64,000 nt of DNA from the NCBI RefSeq assembly GCF_029224025.1, contig NZ_CP119392.1, positions 295,501 to 359,500 on the forward strand. Direction: 5' to 3'. The first letter of the stretch is position 1, and each line of letters begins with the position of its first letter. The notes under the pieces were generated by a model, which was not told where the DNA came from, did no database searches, and saw only the letters and a program-made list of their open reading frames with translations. Below, piece by piece: positions 38,670 to 48,082 of the stretch. Source of the DNA: Rhodanobacter sp. AS-Z3 (GTDB taxonomy: Bacteria > Pseudomonadota > Gammaproteobacteria > Xanthomonadales > Rhodanobacteraceae). A program made the translations under genes and the position numbers.

Positions 38670-39986
38670 TCACTCCGGCAGCGCGTTTTGCATTGGGTTC
38701 GGTCGCGCAGGCAAGCCGTCACCGTAGTGGCTTTCTTCGGCAAGCGGACTCGCCTTCTGCAGTCCGTAATACTCAAGAAGCACGCAAAGAGCCATGAGCT
38801 GATAGGTAAGGTCGAAGTAGGTCATTGGCAGAAACGCGCCTGCCGCGAGGTACGCCACCAACGCCACTTGCAACATGGACGCCAGATCGAACGCCCATCT
38901 TTGCTCCGGCGAATTGCGCGTTTTCTTTCGGATACGGTTGCAACCGCGCCAACTCGTAACGAAGAGAGCAAGGAACAGAATCAGTCCCGGAAAGCCCTGC
39001 TCACTCAACACCCGAAAGTAGATGCTGTGTATGGCGCGTTGCTTGGCGCCTTCCGGGGCGAAGGCTTCCCAGAGTGATGTGCTTTCATAGTCGTTGAAAC
39101 CACCACCCAACAGGGGATGATGGATGGCCACGTTTGCAGCGAACTTCCACGACTGTATTCGCGACTCACCGGAATCCGTCTGGCTGGCATTTTGCAATGT
39201 ACCCATACGCGCCGTCCATTCCGGCGGCATGAAGTGATAGGCGACGAACCCGATAGCGACAGCGATCACGATGACCGCAAGGCGACCACGGCTCTTCAGG
39301 AACAAGGCCGCCGAGACGATGGCCAGCGCTATCAGCCCGCCACGGGAATAGGTGCCCAATACCGCGATGCCGGTGAACAGCATTCCCGCAGTCAAGCCGA
39401 GGCGAACGAACTTCCGTGACGAATGCAGTTGCAGGTAACGCATTAGCGGCAGCGTCATGCATAGCGCAAGTGCGAGGGCGTTGTTGTCAGTAATGAAACT
39501 TCCGGGCGGGCCAACCACATGGTCGGCCCCGCCACCGAGGATCGTGAACAGGCCGCCCCTGAAACCGTAGTACCCCAGTGAGACCACCATGATCCATACG
39601 AGCCCGTGCATACGCTCGCGAGTGGTGACCAATGCCAGCGTCACAAACACCATCACCAGAATTTTCGCGAATTCCAGCCACGCATCCCAAGCCGAACCGG
39701 GCACTACGGCAAATGCCGTTGTCAGAGTGGTCCAAAAGAGGAACGTCACCAACAGTACGCTTGTGGTGGACCACGGAATTTTTTTGCTTTCCTTGCTCAA
39801 CAGGAAACTTAGAAGCGTAACGAGGGCAACCAGTTGTACCCACGGAAAGCTGATGGCGAAGCCGTAGCACAGTCGATTCGGATTCATATAGCCCAGCCAC
39901 GACCATATGAGAAGGCCGACGTATGGACGTACCAGAACGTACGGAAGCATCCCGAAAATGAACAGGGCCAGGAGGATGTCGCGCAT
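38670..39986 (-). CDS. O-glycosylation ligase/polymerase, exosortase A-associated (Wzy/WaaL family)
   Basis: A 438-residue membrane protein with about ten hydrophobic segments. It starts MRDILLALFIFGMLPYVLVRPYVG and contains the periplasmic-loop signature AIHHPLLGGGFNDYE near residue 290 and GTYSRGGLIAL near 211, as in O-antigen ligases and polymerases. This matches the XrtA-associated putative O-glycosylation ligase family. It may polymerise the exopolysaccharide or transfer glycan to sorted proteins. ATG at 39986, four bases after the toroid gene. The end is four bases from the next start, so coupling is likely. Confidence 0.88.
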   Translation of the reverse strand: MRDILLALFIFGMLPYVLVRPYVGLLIWSWLGYMNPNRLCYGFAISFPWVQLVALVTLLSFLLSKESKKIPWSTTSVLLVTFLFWTTLTTAFAVVPGSAWDAWLEFAKILVMVFVTLALVTTRERMHGLVWIMVVSLGYYGFRGGLFTILGGGADHVVGPPGSFITDNNALALALCMTLPLMRYLQLHSSRKFVRLGLTAGMLFTGIAVLGTYSRGGLIALAIVSAALFLKSRGRLAVIVIAVAIGFVAYHFMPPEWTARMGTLQNASQTDSGESRIQSWKFAANVAIHHPLLGGGFNDYESTSLWEAFAPEGAKQRAIHSIYFRVLSEQGFPGLILFLALFVTSWRGCNRIRKKTRNSPEQRWAFDLASMLQVALVAYLAAGAFLPMTYFDLTYQLMALCVLLEYYGLQKASPLAEESHYGDGLPARPNPMQNALPE

Positions 39987-39990
39987 TGCG

Positions 39991-41106
39991 CTAGCTCGCT
40001 TCCAGTTGCAGCATCAGCGCGTCCATGAAGAATTTGGCCGCCCAATTGGGATAGCGATTTTTCATGTAGCCACCCGAGTGCGGATACGAACCAGGCATGC
40101 CGCCTCGTGCTCCCGCGTCGGCAGCGGACAGGTCCTGGATCGACAGGTTGAAGCGAATAGCATTTTCTGCCGCTGGCCTCCAACTGGTGTCACCGGTTTC
40201 AGCAGCCAGACGCTGCCAAATGATGGCCATCTGCGCATTGCCGGTCACGCAGGTCCAACGGGCTGCCGCGCGCCAGTCGGAATCGAGCCGGCCAGGTAGG
40301 GCGCCATCATTGCGCTGGCTTTGTGCTACCGCGCGGGCCATGCGCGTCGCCACTTCCACGAAACTGCTTTGGTTGGCGATCAAACCAACCTCGAGTATCC
40401 CGCGCGTCGCGTAGGCGATGGTATGCGTGAGCGGGCGTTTGTTATCTTCCAGATCGTTGTTTTCCAGCCAGCCATTCGCGTGCACCTGGGTGAGCGCCCA
40501 CTGCACATTGCGCACGGCTGCTTCGAGATAGCGCGGCTCGTGCAGATCGCTTCCGGCTTTGGCCAGTGCGAAGGCCACACGGGTGTTGTAGGTATTGAGA
40601 GCGTGGGACGCGAACGGCGAAGCGAAACGCCGCCAGGCCCCGTCCGGATCTTGTGCCGCCACCAGCCAATCGGCGGCGCGCGTGGCAGAGTCGCGAAAAC
40701 GTATGTCTCCCGTTTGCTTCCACGCCGCCAGCCAGCCAAACAATACCTGGCCGGTGTTGAATATAGTCGGCACCACCTGAGTCGCATCCATGGTGCCGGC
40801 GCGTACGCCACCGTCGGCTAGCTGGATGTCGGATTCCCATGCAGTCATGCGGATGGCCCGTTGACGATACTCATCGTCGCCCGAGAAATCGGCGTAACGG
40901 AAAAACGTCGGGATGATGTATCCCGTGGTCTCCGGATAGGCGCCGGTCCATTGCCGTTTCGTTGCATCGTAGGCAGCACTGACCCCGCCGCAACCACTGG
41001 CATCCTGTGCGCGCGCCAACCATTCAGCGGCAGCTTGCAGACCCTGGCGCGCGTCGATTGGGGCGTGCATCCGCCTTCCACGGAAAAATCTGGCGAAGAC
41101 ACTCAC
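39991..41106 (-). CDS. Alpha/alpha-toroid protein of unknown function
   Basis: A 371-residue soluble protein made of paired helices with recurring AAxWLxxAQDxxG-type motifs (AAAEWLARAQDASGCGG near 26, ADWLVAAQDPDGAWRR near 144, VQWALTQVHANGWLE near 200). This is the hallmark of six-hairpin/alpha-alpha toroids found in glycosidases, epimerases, polysaccharide lyases and terpene cyclases. No signal peptide, so probably cytoplasmic. GTG at 41106 with AGGGAG upstream overlaps the stop of the ATP-grasp gene (GTGA). A glycan-acting or isoprenoid-related role is possible; catalytic residues cannot be assigned. Confidence 0.7.
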   Translation of the reverse strand: MSVFARFFRGRRMHAPIDARQGLQAAAEWLARAQDASGCGGVSAAYDATKRQWTGAYPETTGYIIPTFFRYADFSGDDEYRQRAIRMTAWESDIQLADGGVRAGTMDATQVVPTIFNTGQVLFGWLAAWKQTGDIRFRDSATRAADWLVAAQDPDGAWRRFASPFASHALNTYNTRVAFALAKAGSDLHEPRYLEAAVRNVQWALTQVHANGWLENNDLEDNKRPLTHTIAYATRGILEVGLIANQSSFVEVATRMARAVAQSQRNDGALPGRLDSDWRAAARWTCVTGNAQMAIIWQRLAAETGDTSWRPAAENAIRFNLSIQDLSAADAGARGGMPGSYPHSGGYMKNRYPNWAAKFFMDALMLQLEAS

Positions 41107-42308
41107 GACTTGCTCCCTTTAATTGACGACCCACCCAGCATTTTCGAGGTTCGACGGTGTAGTGCATCTCGCACGCGTCGCCCGTTTTCCCATAGAGACG
41201 GCATCGGATCCTCCCAACGCCACAGTGCATCGGTCACACGACTGCCACGCGGATAGCCTTGCATGAGCGACTGGCCCTGTGCCGCCGCTGACTGCATATC
41301 CTCGGAGCGCACCCGCCAGACCACCGGGCGGTCGTTCAAAACAGGTTCGGGGACAACATGATCGAGCTCGGAACACCACGCCGCATACGGCAGATTGACA
41401 CCATTCAAGGTTGCCACTTCTTCCTGATAGTCCGTGCGCCCCACCGTAGGCTCCACCATCAGGAATTCGTTGGTGCGCACGTCGCGCTTGTATTCCATGC
41501 TGGCCATGCCGATAACGCCCGCGGCCTGAAAGAATTCTGCAGTCATGGCGGAGAGCTTTTCATGGACTTCCGGGGCAGACACGCAGCTCGCGGTGCCGCC
41601 AACCTGCGGTGGCCATGAACGGATTTTTTGGCCCGTGAATGACGCGACGACGCGCCCCTGGCGCCCGACGTACTGCAGGCAAAAGTAGATGCTTGAATCC
41701 GGCCCCTCGATCCACTCCTGCACAACCACATCGGACATGACCGTCAGAATGCGGCGAATCAACTCAGCCGCAGCTTCAGCACTATCCGCGCGATAAGCTT
41801 TCTTGAACTGCCTGGAATATTCGGTGTGTCGCACGCCGGGCTTGATCACCACCGGATAACGCAGGCTCTCGATCGCCGGAAGATCCGCCAGCGAGCAGAC
41901 GTGGACCAGTGGTGGAATGGGACTACCTAGTCGTTCGGCGAGACGTTGAAAGCCTTCCTTGTGTTGCAGTGCATCCACCAAGCCGATGGTCGGCAGACTG
42001 AAACGGTACAGAGCGGATAATTGGTCGCGATGGTGCGAAACCGTCTTGACGCTTTCCTCCTGAGTCAGGAACAACACTGGACGCGTGCCTGCAAAGTGCG
42101 TCGTGGCGATGTATGTCAATTCTTCAACCAGCGTCTCCCCATGCAGGGAACGCACCATCACCGGCTTTGCAGCACGGGTATGCATTTCCGGGCGTCGCGC
42201 GTCGGAATCCAACAACCAGACCGGCACGCCCGCACTGGCCAGACTGCGTGCCACGCCCACACCGTTGATTCCGGCACCCAGCACCACGGCTGGTGTATTA
42301 ACGGCCAT
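41103..42308 (-). CDS. ATP-grasp carboxylate-amine ligase-like enzyme
   Basis: A 401-residue ATP-grasp protein. The N-terminal Rossmann-like domain begins VVLGAGINGVGVARSLASAGV. The ATP-binding core has PVVIKPGVRHTEYSRQF near residue 155, VVVQEWIEGPDSSIYFCL near 200 and the metal-site stretch EFLMVEPTVGRTDYQ near 290. ATP-grasp enzymes join a carboxylate to an amine or thiol through an acyl-phosphate, so it could attach an amino acid or similar group to a sugar uronate. It overlaps both neighbours, by 11 and 4 bases. The substrate is unknown. Confidence 0.82.
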   Translation of the reverse strand: MAVNTPAVVLGAGINGVGVARSLASAGVPVWLLDSDARRPEMHTRAAKPVMVRSLHGETLVEELTYIATTHFAGTRPVLFLTQEESVKTVSHHRDQLSALYRFSLPTIGLVDALQHKEGFQRLAERLGSPIPPLVHVCSLADLPAIESLRYPVVIKPGVRHTEYSRQFKKAYRADSAEAAAELIRRILTVMSDVVVQEWIEGPDSSIYFCLQYVGRQGRVVASFTGQKIRSWPPQVGGTASCVSAPEVHEKLSAMTAEFFQAAGVIGMASMEYKRDVRTNEFLMVEPTVGRTDYQEEVATLNGVNLPYAAWCSELDHVVPEPVLNDRPVVWRVRSEDMQSAAAQGQSLMQGYPRGSRVTDALWRWEDPMPSLWENGRRVRDALHRRTSKMLGGSSIKGSKS

Positions 42309-43599
42309 CAGATCCTCCTCGCCTCAGCCGGGCACGCTCTAGCGCATGGGCATAAACCTCACGGTAGCGTGCTGCACTTGCTTGCCAGTTGCGCTCGTTG
42401 GCGACATACGCCTGTCCATTGGCGATGACTTCAGGCCAAGCCTCCGGAGTCTGCAATTGCTTGATCAGGCAACGCGCCAGCGCCTCAAACGAACCGGCCG
42501 GAAAGAGGTGTCCATTGTGACTGTCGCGTATCAACTCCTTGTGGCCACCCACATCCGAGGCCACGACCAGTTTGCCCATGGCCATCGCCTCAAGCGGTTT
42601 GAGCGGCGTCACCAGATCGGTCAGCCGCATCGATGTCCGGGGATAGACCATCACATCCATGGCGCTGTAGTAACGCGTCATTTCACTGTGCGGCACGCGG
42701 CCGGTGAAGTGCACGACATGATCCAGACCAAGCTCAGCCGCGAGGGCGCGCAGAGCAGCCTCCTGGGGCCCACCACCCAGCAACAACAGGCGCGCTTTCG
42801 GTACCGCACTGATCACAGCAGGCATGGCGCGCAGCAGCAGATCCAGCCCTTCGTAGGCATAGAACGAGCCGGCAAACCCCAGCGTGTTGCCACGCGTGAG
42901 TCCGTATTGCTGCAGCAATTGCGGATCGGCGGTTGCCGTGAAGCGGAACTCGGATAGATTCACCGCGTTGGGGATCACCGTGATCTTGTCGGCAGCAATG
43001 CCGCGCTTCAACATGTCGCCGCGCAAGCCGTCACAAATGGTGGTCACGGCATCTGCCCGCTTCAACGCCCGAGTCTCCAGCGCCCTCGTCAAACGGTATC
43101 GTGGTCCCCATTCGCGCGCCGTGCCCTGATCGACTGCCGCATCTTCCCAGAACGCACGAACTTCATAGACCACCGGAATGCCAGTGGAACGACCCACTGC
43201 AAGCGCCGGCAGCGCGTTCAGCACCGGCGAGTGCGCGTGAATGATGTCGGGGCGAACTGCTTCCACCACTTCAGTCAGCCGCGCCTGCAACGCACGCATC
43301 AGGTAGCGGTATTCCACGATGGGCAACTTCGACAGCAGTCCCGATGCTGGCGGCGTGCGATGAAAAGTCCATTCGTCGATATGTTCCTCGCGCTGCTGAC
43401 CACTCCCCTGCTTGGGACCGGTCACGTGGAACGTCTGCCATCCCATGGCGCGTTGCTGGCCAAGGATGGAAAGCGTGCGAAACGTATATCCGCTATGCAG
43501 CGGCAACGAATGATCAAGCACGTGCAGGATGCGCAACGGCCGGTCTGTGGCCGTTGATTGGGTAACGTGGTTGGGTAAAACGTCCAATGTGTCACTCAT
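42298..43599 (-). CDS. Glycosyltransferase of the exosortase A-associated Daro_2409 family
   Basis: A 433-residue GT4-type glycosyltransferase. The N-terminal RILHVLDHSLPLHSGYTFRT is the hallmark of the PEP-CTERM/exosortase A-associated family typified by Daro_2409. VIPNAVNLSEF lies near 210, and the donor-site GLVTPLKPLEAMAMGK-type stretch (here VTPLKPLEAMAMGKLVV) near 340. Retaining GT-B enzymes of this kind act on lipid-linked acceptors in the cytoplasm. ATG at 43599 overlaps the stop of the upstream glycosyltransferase (ATGA). Confidence 0.9.
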   Translation of the reverse strand: MSDTLDVLPNHVTQSTATDRPLRILHVLDHSLPLHSGYTFRTLSILGQQRAMGWQTFHVTGPKQGSGQQREEHIDEWTFHRTPPASGLLSKLPIVEYRYLMRALQARLTEVVEAVRPDIIHAHSPVLNALPALAVGRSTGIPVVYEVRAFWEDAAVDQGTAREWGPRYRLTRALETRALKRADAVTTICDGLRGDMLKRGIAADKITVIPNAVNLSEFRFTATADPQLLQQYGLTRGNTLGFAGSFYAYEGLDLLLRAMPAVISAVPKARLLLLGGGPQEAALRALAAELGLDHVVHFTGRVPHSEMTRYYSAMDVMVYPRTSMRLTDLVTPLKPLEAMAMGKLVVASDVGGHKELIRDSHNGHLFPAGSFEALARCLIKQLQTPEAWPEVIANGQAYVANERNWQASAARYREVYAHALERARLRRGGSDGR

Positions 43600-44906
43600 G
43601 CTGCTGATCCCGTTTTTGCATCGTCAGCACCCGGCGAGAGCACGCGCGCATACAACGCGCATTGTGCCTCGATAACAGGCTGCCATCCGAGGCACTCTGC
43701 AAATTGTCGCGTGACGGCCCGATCGGGCTGGCGCGCCTGCAACGTATTCCATGCTCGCACCAGTGATTCCGGACTGCGTTCTCGCATCAATTCCCCCGCT
43801 TCGGGAGCCGTGATCAATTCGGGTATGCCGCCAACTGGCGTGGCCACCACCGGCGTGCCGCACGCCATCGCCTCAAGCACTACGTTGGGCATGCCTTCGC
43901 GGCTGGAGGCGAGCATCATCACATCGGCTGCATTGTAGTAATCGCACAAATTCGTCTTGGGAATGGCCCCCAGGAAACGAACTCGCGTAGCCAGACCAAG
44001 TCGTTCGGCCAGCCCCAGCAAGCTGTGATGCTCTGGTCCATCGCCAGCGATCAACAGCGTGGTATCCGGCACCTGCGCGAGCGCTTTGATGACGATGTCT
44101 ACACCCTTCAGTTCAACCAGATTACCCACGGTCAACCAGACTGACCCCTGCAAACCCATGCTGGCTCGTATCCCGGCACGCTCGCGCGGCGCAAAACATG
44201 CGAGGTCAACACCGTTGCGTAAAACCGTAACCTTCTCGGGATTCGCGCCAAGGGCGATCAATCCGTCTTTCAGCGATTGCGACACAGTCAGCATGGCTGC
44301 CGCACATCGTGCGGCTTCCTGGATCTGCCGCCGCGGTCGGCGGAAGCGCGGTATCCAGGTGACATCGCTGCCGCGTGCGGTGATCGTTACCGGTTTGCCG
44401 ACGGCTGCACCCAGGCGTGCAGCCGCCACACCGTCGGGATAGAAATAGTGCGCGTCGATAAGATCGAATTCGTTGCCTTCGGCCTGCAGTTTCCGCAACA
44501 TCGGAAGTAGCGCGCGATACATCAAGAACGGCGCGATGCTCATGCCGATTTTTGGAAGTACCGGATAGCGAGGATGCAGAATCTTGATGCCGTGGCGTTC
44601 TTCGACGTCAGGTACCGCGGCGTATTTTGCGTATGCCCCGAACGCTGGATTTCGGAAGGGAAACCAGGGTACTGGCGCGATGACGGTGGCGGCAATGCGA
44701 CCGGAAGCCACCAGGTGACGCAAGCGTTCTTCGACAAATACGCCGTGGCGCGGCTGTATGGCGTTCGGATACAGACTGCTGAGCACCAACAGGCGAATCT
44801 TGCGTTCGCCGAATTGTTTGACCTCGACACCCGCTTGCGACGCGCTCACCGGTGTCGCCACCGGCAGCGTCCCGGCAGCAGCGGCGTGGGTCGTCACCAC
44901 CGTCAC
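43596..44906 (-). CDS. Glycosyltransferase, GT4 type
   Basis: A 436-residue glycosyltransferase. IRLLVLSSLYPNAIQPRHGVFVEERL is the typical N-terminus of this GT4 group. ITARGSDVTWIPRF lies near residue 150, TVLRNGVDLACF near 205 and the donor-binding EGMPNVVLEAMACGTPVVAT near 320. The frame is open back to 45032 inside the amidotransferase gene. GTG at 44906 was chosen for the GGAG seven bases upstream; the first 30 residues are poorly conserved, so the start is uncertain. It lies 34 bases after the amidotransferase gene. Confidence 0.88.
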   Translation of the reverse strand: MTVVTTHAAAAGTLPVATPVSASQAGVEVKQFGERKIRLLVLSSLYPNAIQPRHGVFVEERLRHLVASGRIAATVIAPVPWFPFRNPAFGAYAKYAAVPDVEERHGIKILHPRYPVLPKIGMSIAPFLMYRALLPMLRKLQAEGNEFDLIDAHYFYPDGVAAARLGAAVGKPVTITARGSDVTWIPRFRRPRRQIQEAARCAAAMLTVSQSLKDGLIALGANPEKVTVLRNGVDLACFAPRERAGIRASMGLQGSVWLTVGNLVELKGVDIVIKALAQVPDTTLLIAGDGPEHHSLLGLAERLGLATRVRFLGAIPKTNLCDYYNAADVMMLASSREGMPNVVLEAMACGTPVVATPVGGIPELITAPEAGELMRERSPESLVRAWNTLQARQPDRAVTRQFAECLGWQPVIEAQCALYARVLSPGADDAKTGSAA

Positions 44907-44940
44907 GACAAGACTCCGTGCGGCAACAAAAACCGGCAAC

Positions 44941-46890
44941 TCATGCCAATGATCCGGCCGGCGAGACCTTGCTCGGCGGCTGGGCTGGAGTCGCCACAGC
45001 GGGCTCCTGCATACGGCGCAGGAACGCATCAAGCATCAGCAGGCTCCACAGCGTCGCGCTGTGATCGCGCCGTCCTTCCGTGTGCTCCCGCACCAGCTTG
45101 CCCAGCATGTTCGGATCGAAATATCCGGACCTGGCCACGGCGCCATCGAGTAGCGCATCGCGAACACGCTTTGCCAGCGGTCCCCGCAGCCATGCCGCCA
45201 GCGGCACGCTGAAACCCATCTTGGTTCGATAGAGCACGTCATGCGGCAAATCGGCTTCAAGCGCCTTCTTGAAAATGTACTTGCCGATGCCGCCTTTGAG
45301 CTTCAACGCGGGCGGCAATGAGGAAGCCCATTCAACCATCCGATGATCGAGTAGCGGCACGCGCACTTCGAGGCTGTTCGCCATGCTCGCGCGATCGACC
45401 TTGGTCAGGATGTCACCAGGAAGCCAGGTCTTGAGGTCCAGGTATTGCGCCAGCGACAGCGGATGTTGAGTCGGCGCGTGCTGCGCATGGCCACGAAACA
45501 CCGAGAGTGCGTTGTAACCCTGAAGTTCGCTTTTGAAAGAATCGCTGTAGAGCTGCTGACGCATCGCTGTCGAGGTGATGCTGACACTGCGGAAATAGGC
45601 TTCCACATCGTCACAGGCCAGCGCCTGGAACGTGGTTTTGGCGCGCAGCGGACGCGGCGCCCAATCCGCCTTGGGATAGATCTTTCCCAATAGTCCGAAC
45701 AGCGGCTTTCGCACCGCCAGTGGCAGACGCGCGCGCAAGGCACTTTCCCACGCGTGCAGGCGATAGCGCCGGTAGCCGGCGAAATTCTCGTCACCGCCGT
45801 CACCGGAGAGCGCGACCGTGACGTGCTTGCGCGCCAGTTGGCAGACGCGCCACGTGGGCAGCGCAGAGCTGTCGGCGAACGGTTCGTCGTACATGCCGGC
45901 CAGCATGTCCAGAAAATCGTAATCCTCGGAACTGACGCGCTCTTCGAAGTGCCGCGTGTTCAGGTGCTTGGCGACCTGTCGCGCATAGGCGGTTTCATCA
46001 AACCCGGCATGGTCAAATCCGATGGAACAGGTATTGACCGGTTCGGCGGCTATCCGAGTCATGCTGGCAACGACAGCGCTGGAATCCACGCCACCGGAAA
46101 GAAATGCGCCGAGCGGCACGTCGGCGACCATCTGGCTGGATACGGCATCGTCCAGCAGCGCGCGCAGTTTTGCGGATGCCTCGGCTTCACCCATGCGCGG
46201 ATCGGTATTGAATGGGACGTCCCAATACTGATGGGTCAGCGGCACCGGTTCGCCCGCATGCCAGCTCAGCCAGTGTCCCGGCGGCAGCTTGAAGATGCCC
46301 TGATAGATGCACTTGGGATCGGGCACGTAGCCAAACGCCAGATAGTCTTCCAGCGCCTGCGGGTCGAGCTTGCGTTCAAGCTCGGGGTGCGCCAGCAAGC
46401 CCTTCAGTTCGGAAGCAAACACCAGGTCGCCGGCTTGGGTGAAGCCGTAATGGAGTGGCTTGATACCGATCTGATCGCGCGCCAGCAAGACCCGCTGGGT
46501 GCGCATGTTCCAGATGGCAAACGCAAACATGCCGACGAAGCGTGACAAGCACGCCTCCCCCCATTGTTGCCACGCGCGTAAAACAACTTCGGTATCGCCA
46601 TGACTGGCGAAGACGATACCCAGCGCTTCCAATTCCGCCCTGAGCGATACGAAGTTGTACAACTCGCCGTTGTAGATAAGCGCCAGACCGGCCTGCTCAT
46701 CCACCATCGGTTGCTGGCCGTGGGTCAGATCAATGATCGACAAGCGGCGATGCGCCAGCCCCACACCTTCGGCCAGATAGATGCCGGCTTCGTCGGGGCC
46801 GCGATGACGTTGCACGTCACGCATCGCCAGCAGCGTCTGCTCATCCGGATGGCCCTGGTGACCCAACACGATTCCTGCCAGACCGCACAT
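44941..46890 (-). CDS. Exosortase A system-associated amidotransferase (asparagine synthase family)
   Basis: A 649-residue class II amidotransferase. Unlike the two plus-strand homologues it keeps the nucleophile Cys2 (MCGLAGIV), the RHRGPDEAG motif near 30 and the PP-loop LSGGVDSSAV near 265. It should release ammonia from glutamine and amidate an activated carboxylate, probably a uronic acid of the exopolysaccharide. This is a standard member of XrtA loci. ATG at 46890 is one base from the stop of the glycosyltransferase gene before it. Confidence 0.94.
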   Translation of the reverse strand: MCGLAGIVLGHQGHPDEQTLLAMRDVQRHRGPDEAGIYLAEGVGLAHRRLSIIDLTHGQQPMVDEQAGLALIYNGELYNFVSLRAELEALGIVFASHGDTEVVLRAWQQWGEACLSRFVGMFAFAIWNMRTQRVLLARDQIGIKPLHYGFTQAGDLVFASELKGLLAHPELERKLDPQALEDYLAFGYVPDPKCIYQGIFKLPPGHWLSWHAGEPVPLTHQYWDVPFNTDPRMGEAEASAKLRALLDDAVSSQMVADVPLGAFLSGGVDSSAVVASMTRIAAEPVNTCSIGFDHAGFDETAYARQVAKHLNTRHFEERVSSEDYDFLDMLAGMYDEPFADSSALPTWRVCQLARKHVTVALSGDGGDENFAGYRRYRLHAWESALRARLPLAVRKPLFGLLGKIYPKADWAPRPLRAKTTFQALACDDVEAYFRSVSITSTAMRQQLYSDSFKSELQGYNALSVFRGHAQHAPTQHPLSLAQYLDLKTWLPGDILTKVDRASMANSLEVRVPLLDHRMVEWASSLPPALKLKGGIGKYIFKKALEADLPHDVLYRTKMGFSVPLAAWLRGPLAKRVRDALLDGAVARSGYFDPNMLGKLVREHTEGRRDHSATLWSLLMLDAFLRRMQEPAVATPAQPPSKVSPAGSLA

Positions 46891-46891
46891 C

Positions 46892-48082
46892 TCAACTCTC
46901 CTTGTGCTCAGCCAGCCCGGACACGATACGCGAAGCCGTCGTATGTGACCGACGACCGAGCAGGCCGTCGTACAACGCGACGTATGCGGCGACCATGGCG
47001 TTCAAACTGAATTTTTCGGCGACCCGAGCGATGCCCGCATCGCCATGCCGCCGACGCAAGGTGGCGTCTGCAACATAGGTGCTCATGGCCGCAGCCAAGG
47101 CGCGTGGATCGCTGGCCGGTACCAGCGTGCCGGTTACCTGGTCTTCAACCACCGAGGCAATGCCACCGACCTTGGTTGCAACTACCGGCAGCCCGGCTGC
47201 CATGGCTTCCATCAAGGTGACCGGCATGCCCTCGGCGATGGACGACAGCACAAACACATCAGATTCGGCCAGCAGTTCTGCCACGTCGTTGCGATTGCCG
47301 AGCAGGCGCACCGCATCCACCAAGCCCAGTTCAACAATTTGTCGTTCCAGGGCCTCGCGCTGTGGCCCCGCTCCGGCGATGATCAAGCGGCAGGAAGGAT
47401 AGCCGGCTTCTTCACGCAGATACTTGAACGCCGTGATCAAGCCGGCTTGATCTTTGACTTTGTCGAGCCGCGCAACATGTGCGATGAGCACGCTTTCCGG
47501 CGGCGCAAAGTCGCCCAGCAAACGACGTGGCGCAAACGCGACGCGCGGCTCATCGAACGCCATGGCGTCAATGCCGTTCGCGATATAGACAACCTTGGAT
47601 GGTCGAATCCGCGCATGATCGACAAGCCAGCTCTGCAGGTCGGCAGACACGGCAACGTAGCGATCAATCAACGGTGCCATCCAGCGACGCAGCCGCAGGT
47701 ACGTGGGATTTTCACCTTGCGGATCAGTCGCATCCCGTCCGTGTTCGGCGTGGACCAGGTGACGGACACCGGCGAGCTTCACGGCCAACGCCATATCCAG
47801 AGTGCCGATGTTATAGGTCTGCACCAGATCCGGTTTCAGCGCGCGCAGTGCGCGCCACAGTCGTCCATGGCAGGCCCAATCCTTGCCCGGCTTCTTTTCG
47901 AGCGACACGCACTCGGTAACCACGCCTTCGATTTCGTCGCGCAAAGCGCCAAAGCCGGTCAAGGCAATCACGGCGTGCCGATAGCGATCAGCAGTCGCAT
48001 TGATCAGCGAAACCACGATGCGCTCCATGCCACCGGTATCCAGCCGGTAGAGCACGTGCACGATCAAGGGCTTCTCTTTCAC
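46892..48082 (-). CDS. XrtA/PEP-CTERM system glycosyltransferase (stp2 family)
   Basis: A 396-residue GT4 enzyme. The start IVHVLYRLDTGGMERIVVSL (about residues 7-26) and HAEHGRDATDPQGENPTYL near 130 mark the PEP-CTERM-associated sugar transferase family often called stp2. The donor site is SIAEGMPVTLMEAMAAGLPVV near 300. The open frame reaches 48316, but GTG at 48082 overlaps the exosortase stop (GTGA) and fits the family length. Confidence 0.92.
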   Translation of the reverse strand: MKEKPLIVHVLYRLDTGGMERIVVSLINATADRYRHAVIALTGFGALRDEIEGVVTECVSLEKKPGKDWACHGRLWRALRALKPDLVQTYNIGTLDMALAVKLAGVRHLVHAEHGRDATDPQGENPTYLRLRRWMAPLIDRYVAVSADLQSWLVDHARIRPSKVVYIANGIDAMAFDEPRVAFAPRRLLGDFAPPESVLIAHVARLDKVKDQAGLITAFKYLREEAGYPSCRLIIAGAGPQREALERQIVELGLVDAVRLLGNRNDVAELLAESDVFVLSSIAEGMPVTLMEAMAAGLPVVATKVGGIASVVEDQVTGTLVPASDPRALAAAMSTYVADATLRRRHGDAGIARVAEKFSLNAMVAAYVALYDGLLGRRSHTTASRIVSGLAEHKES

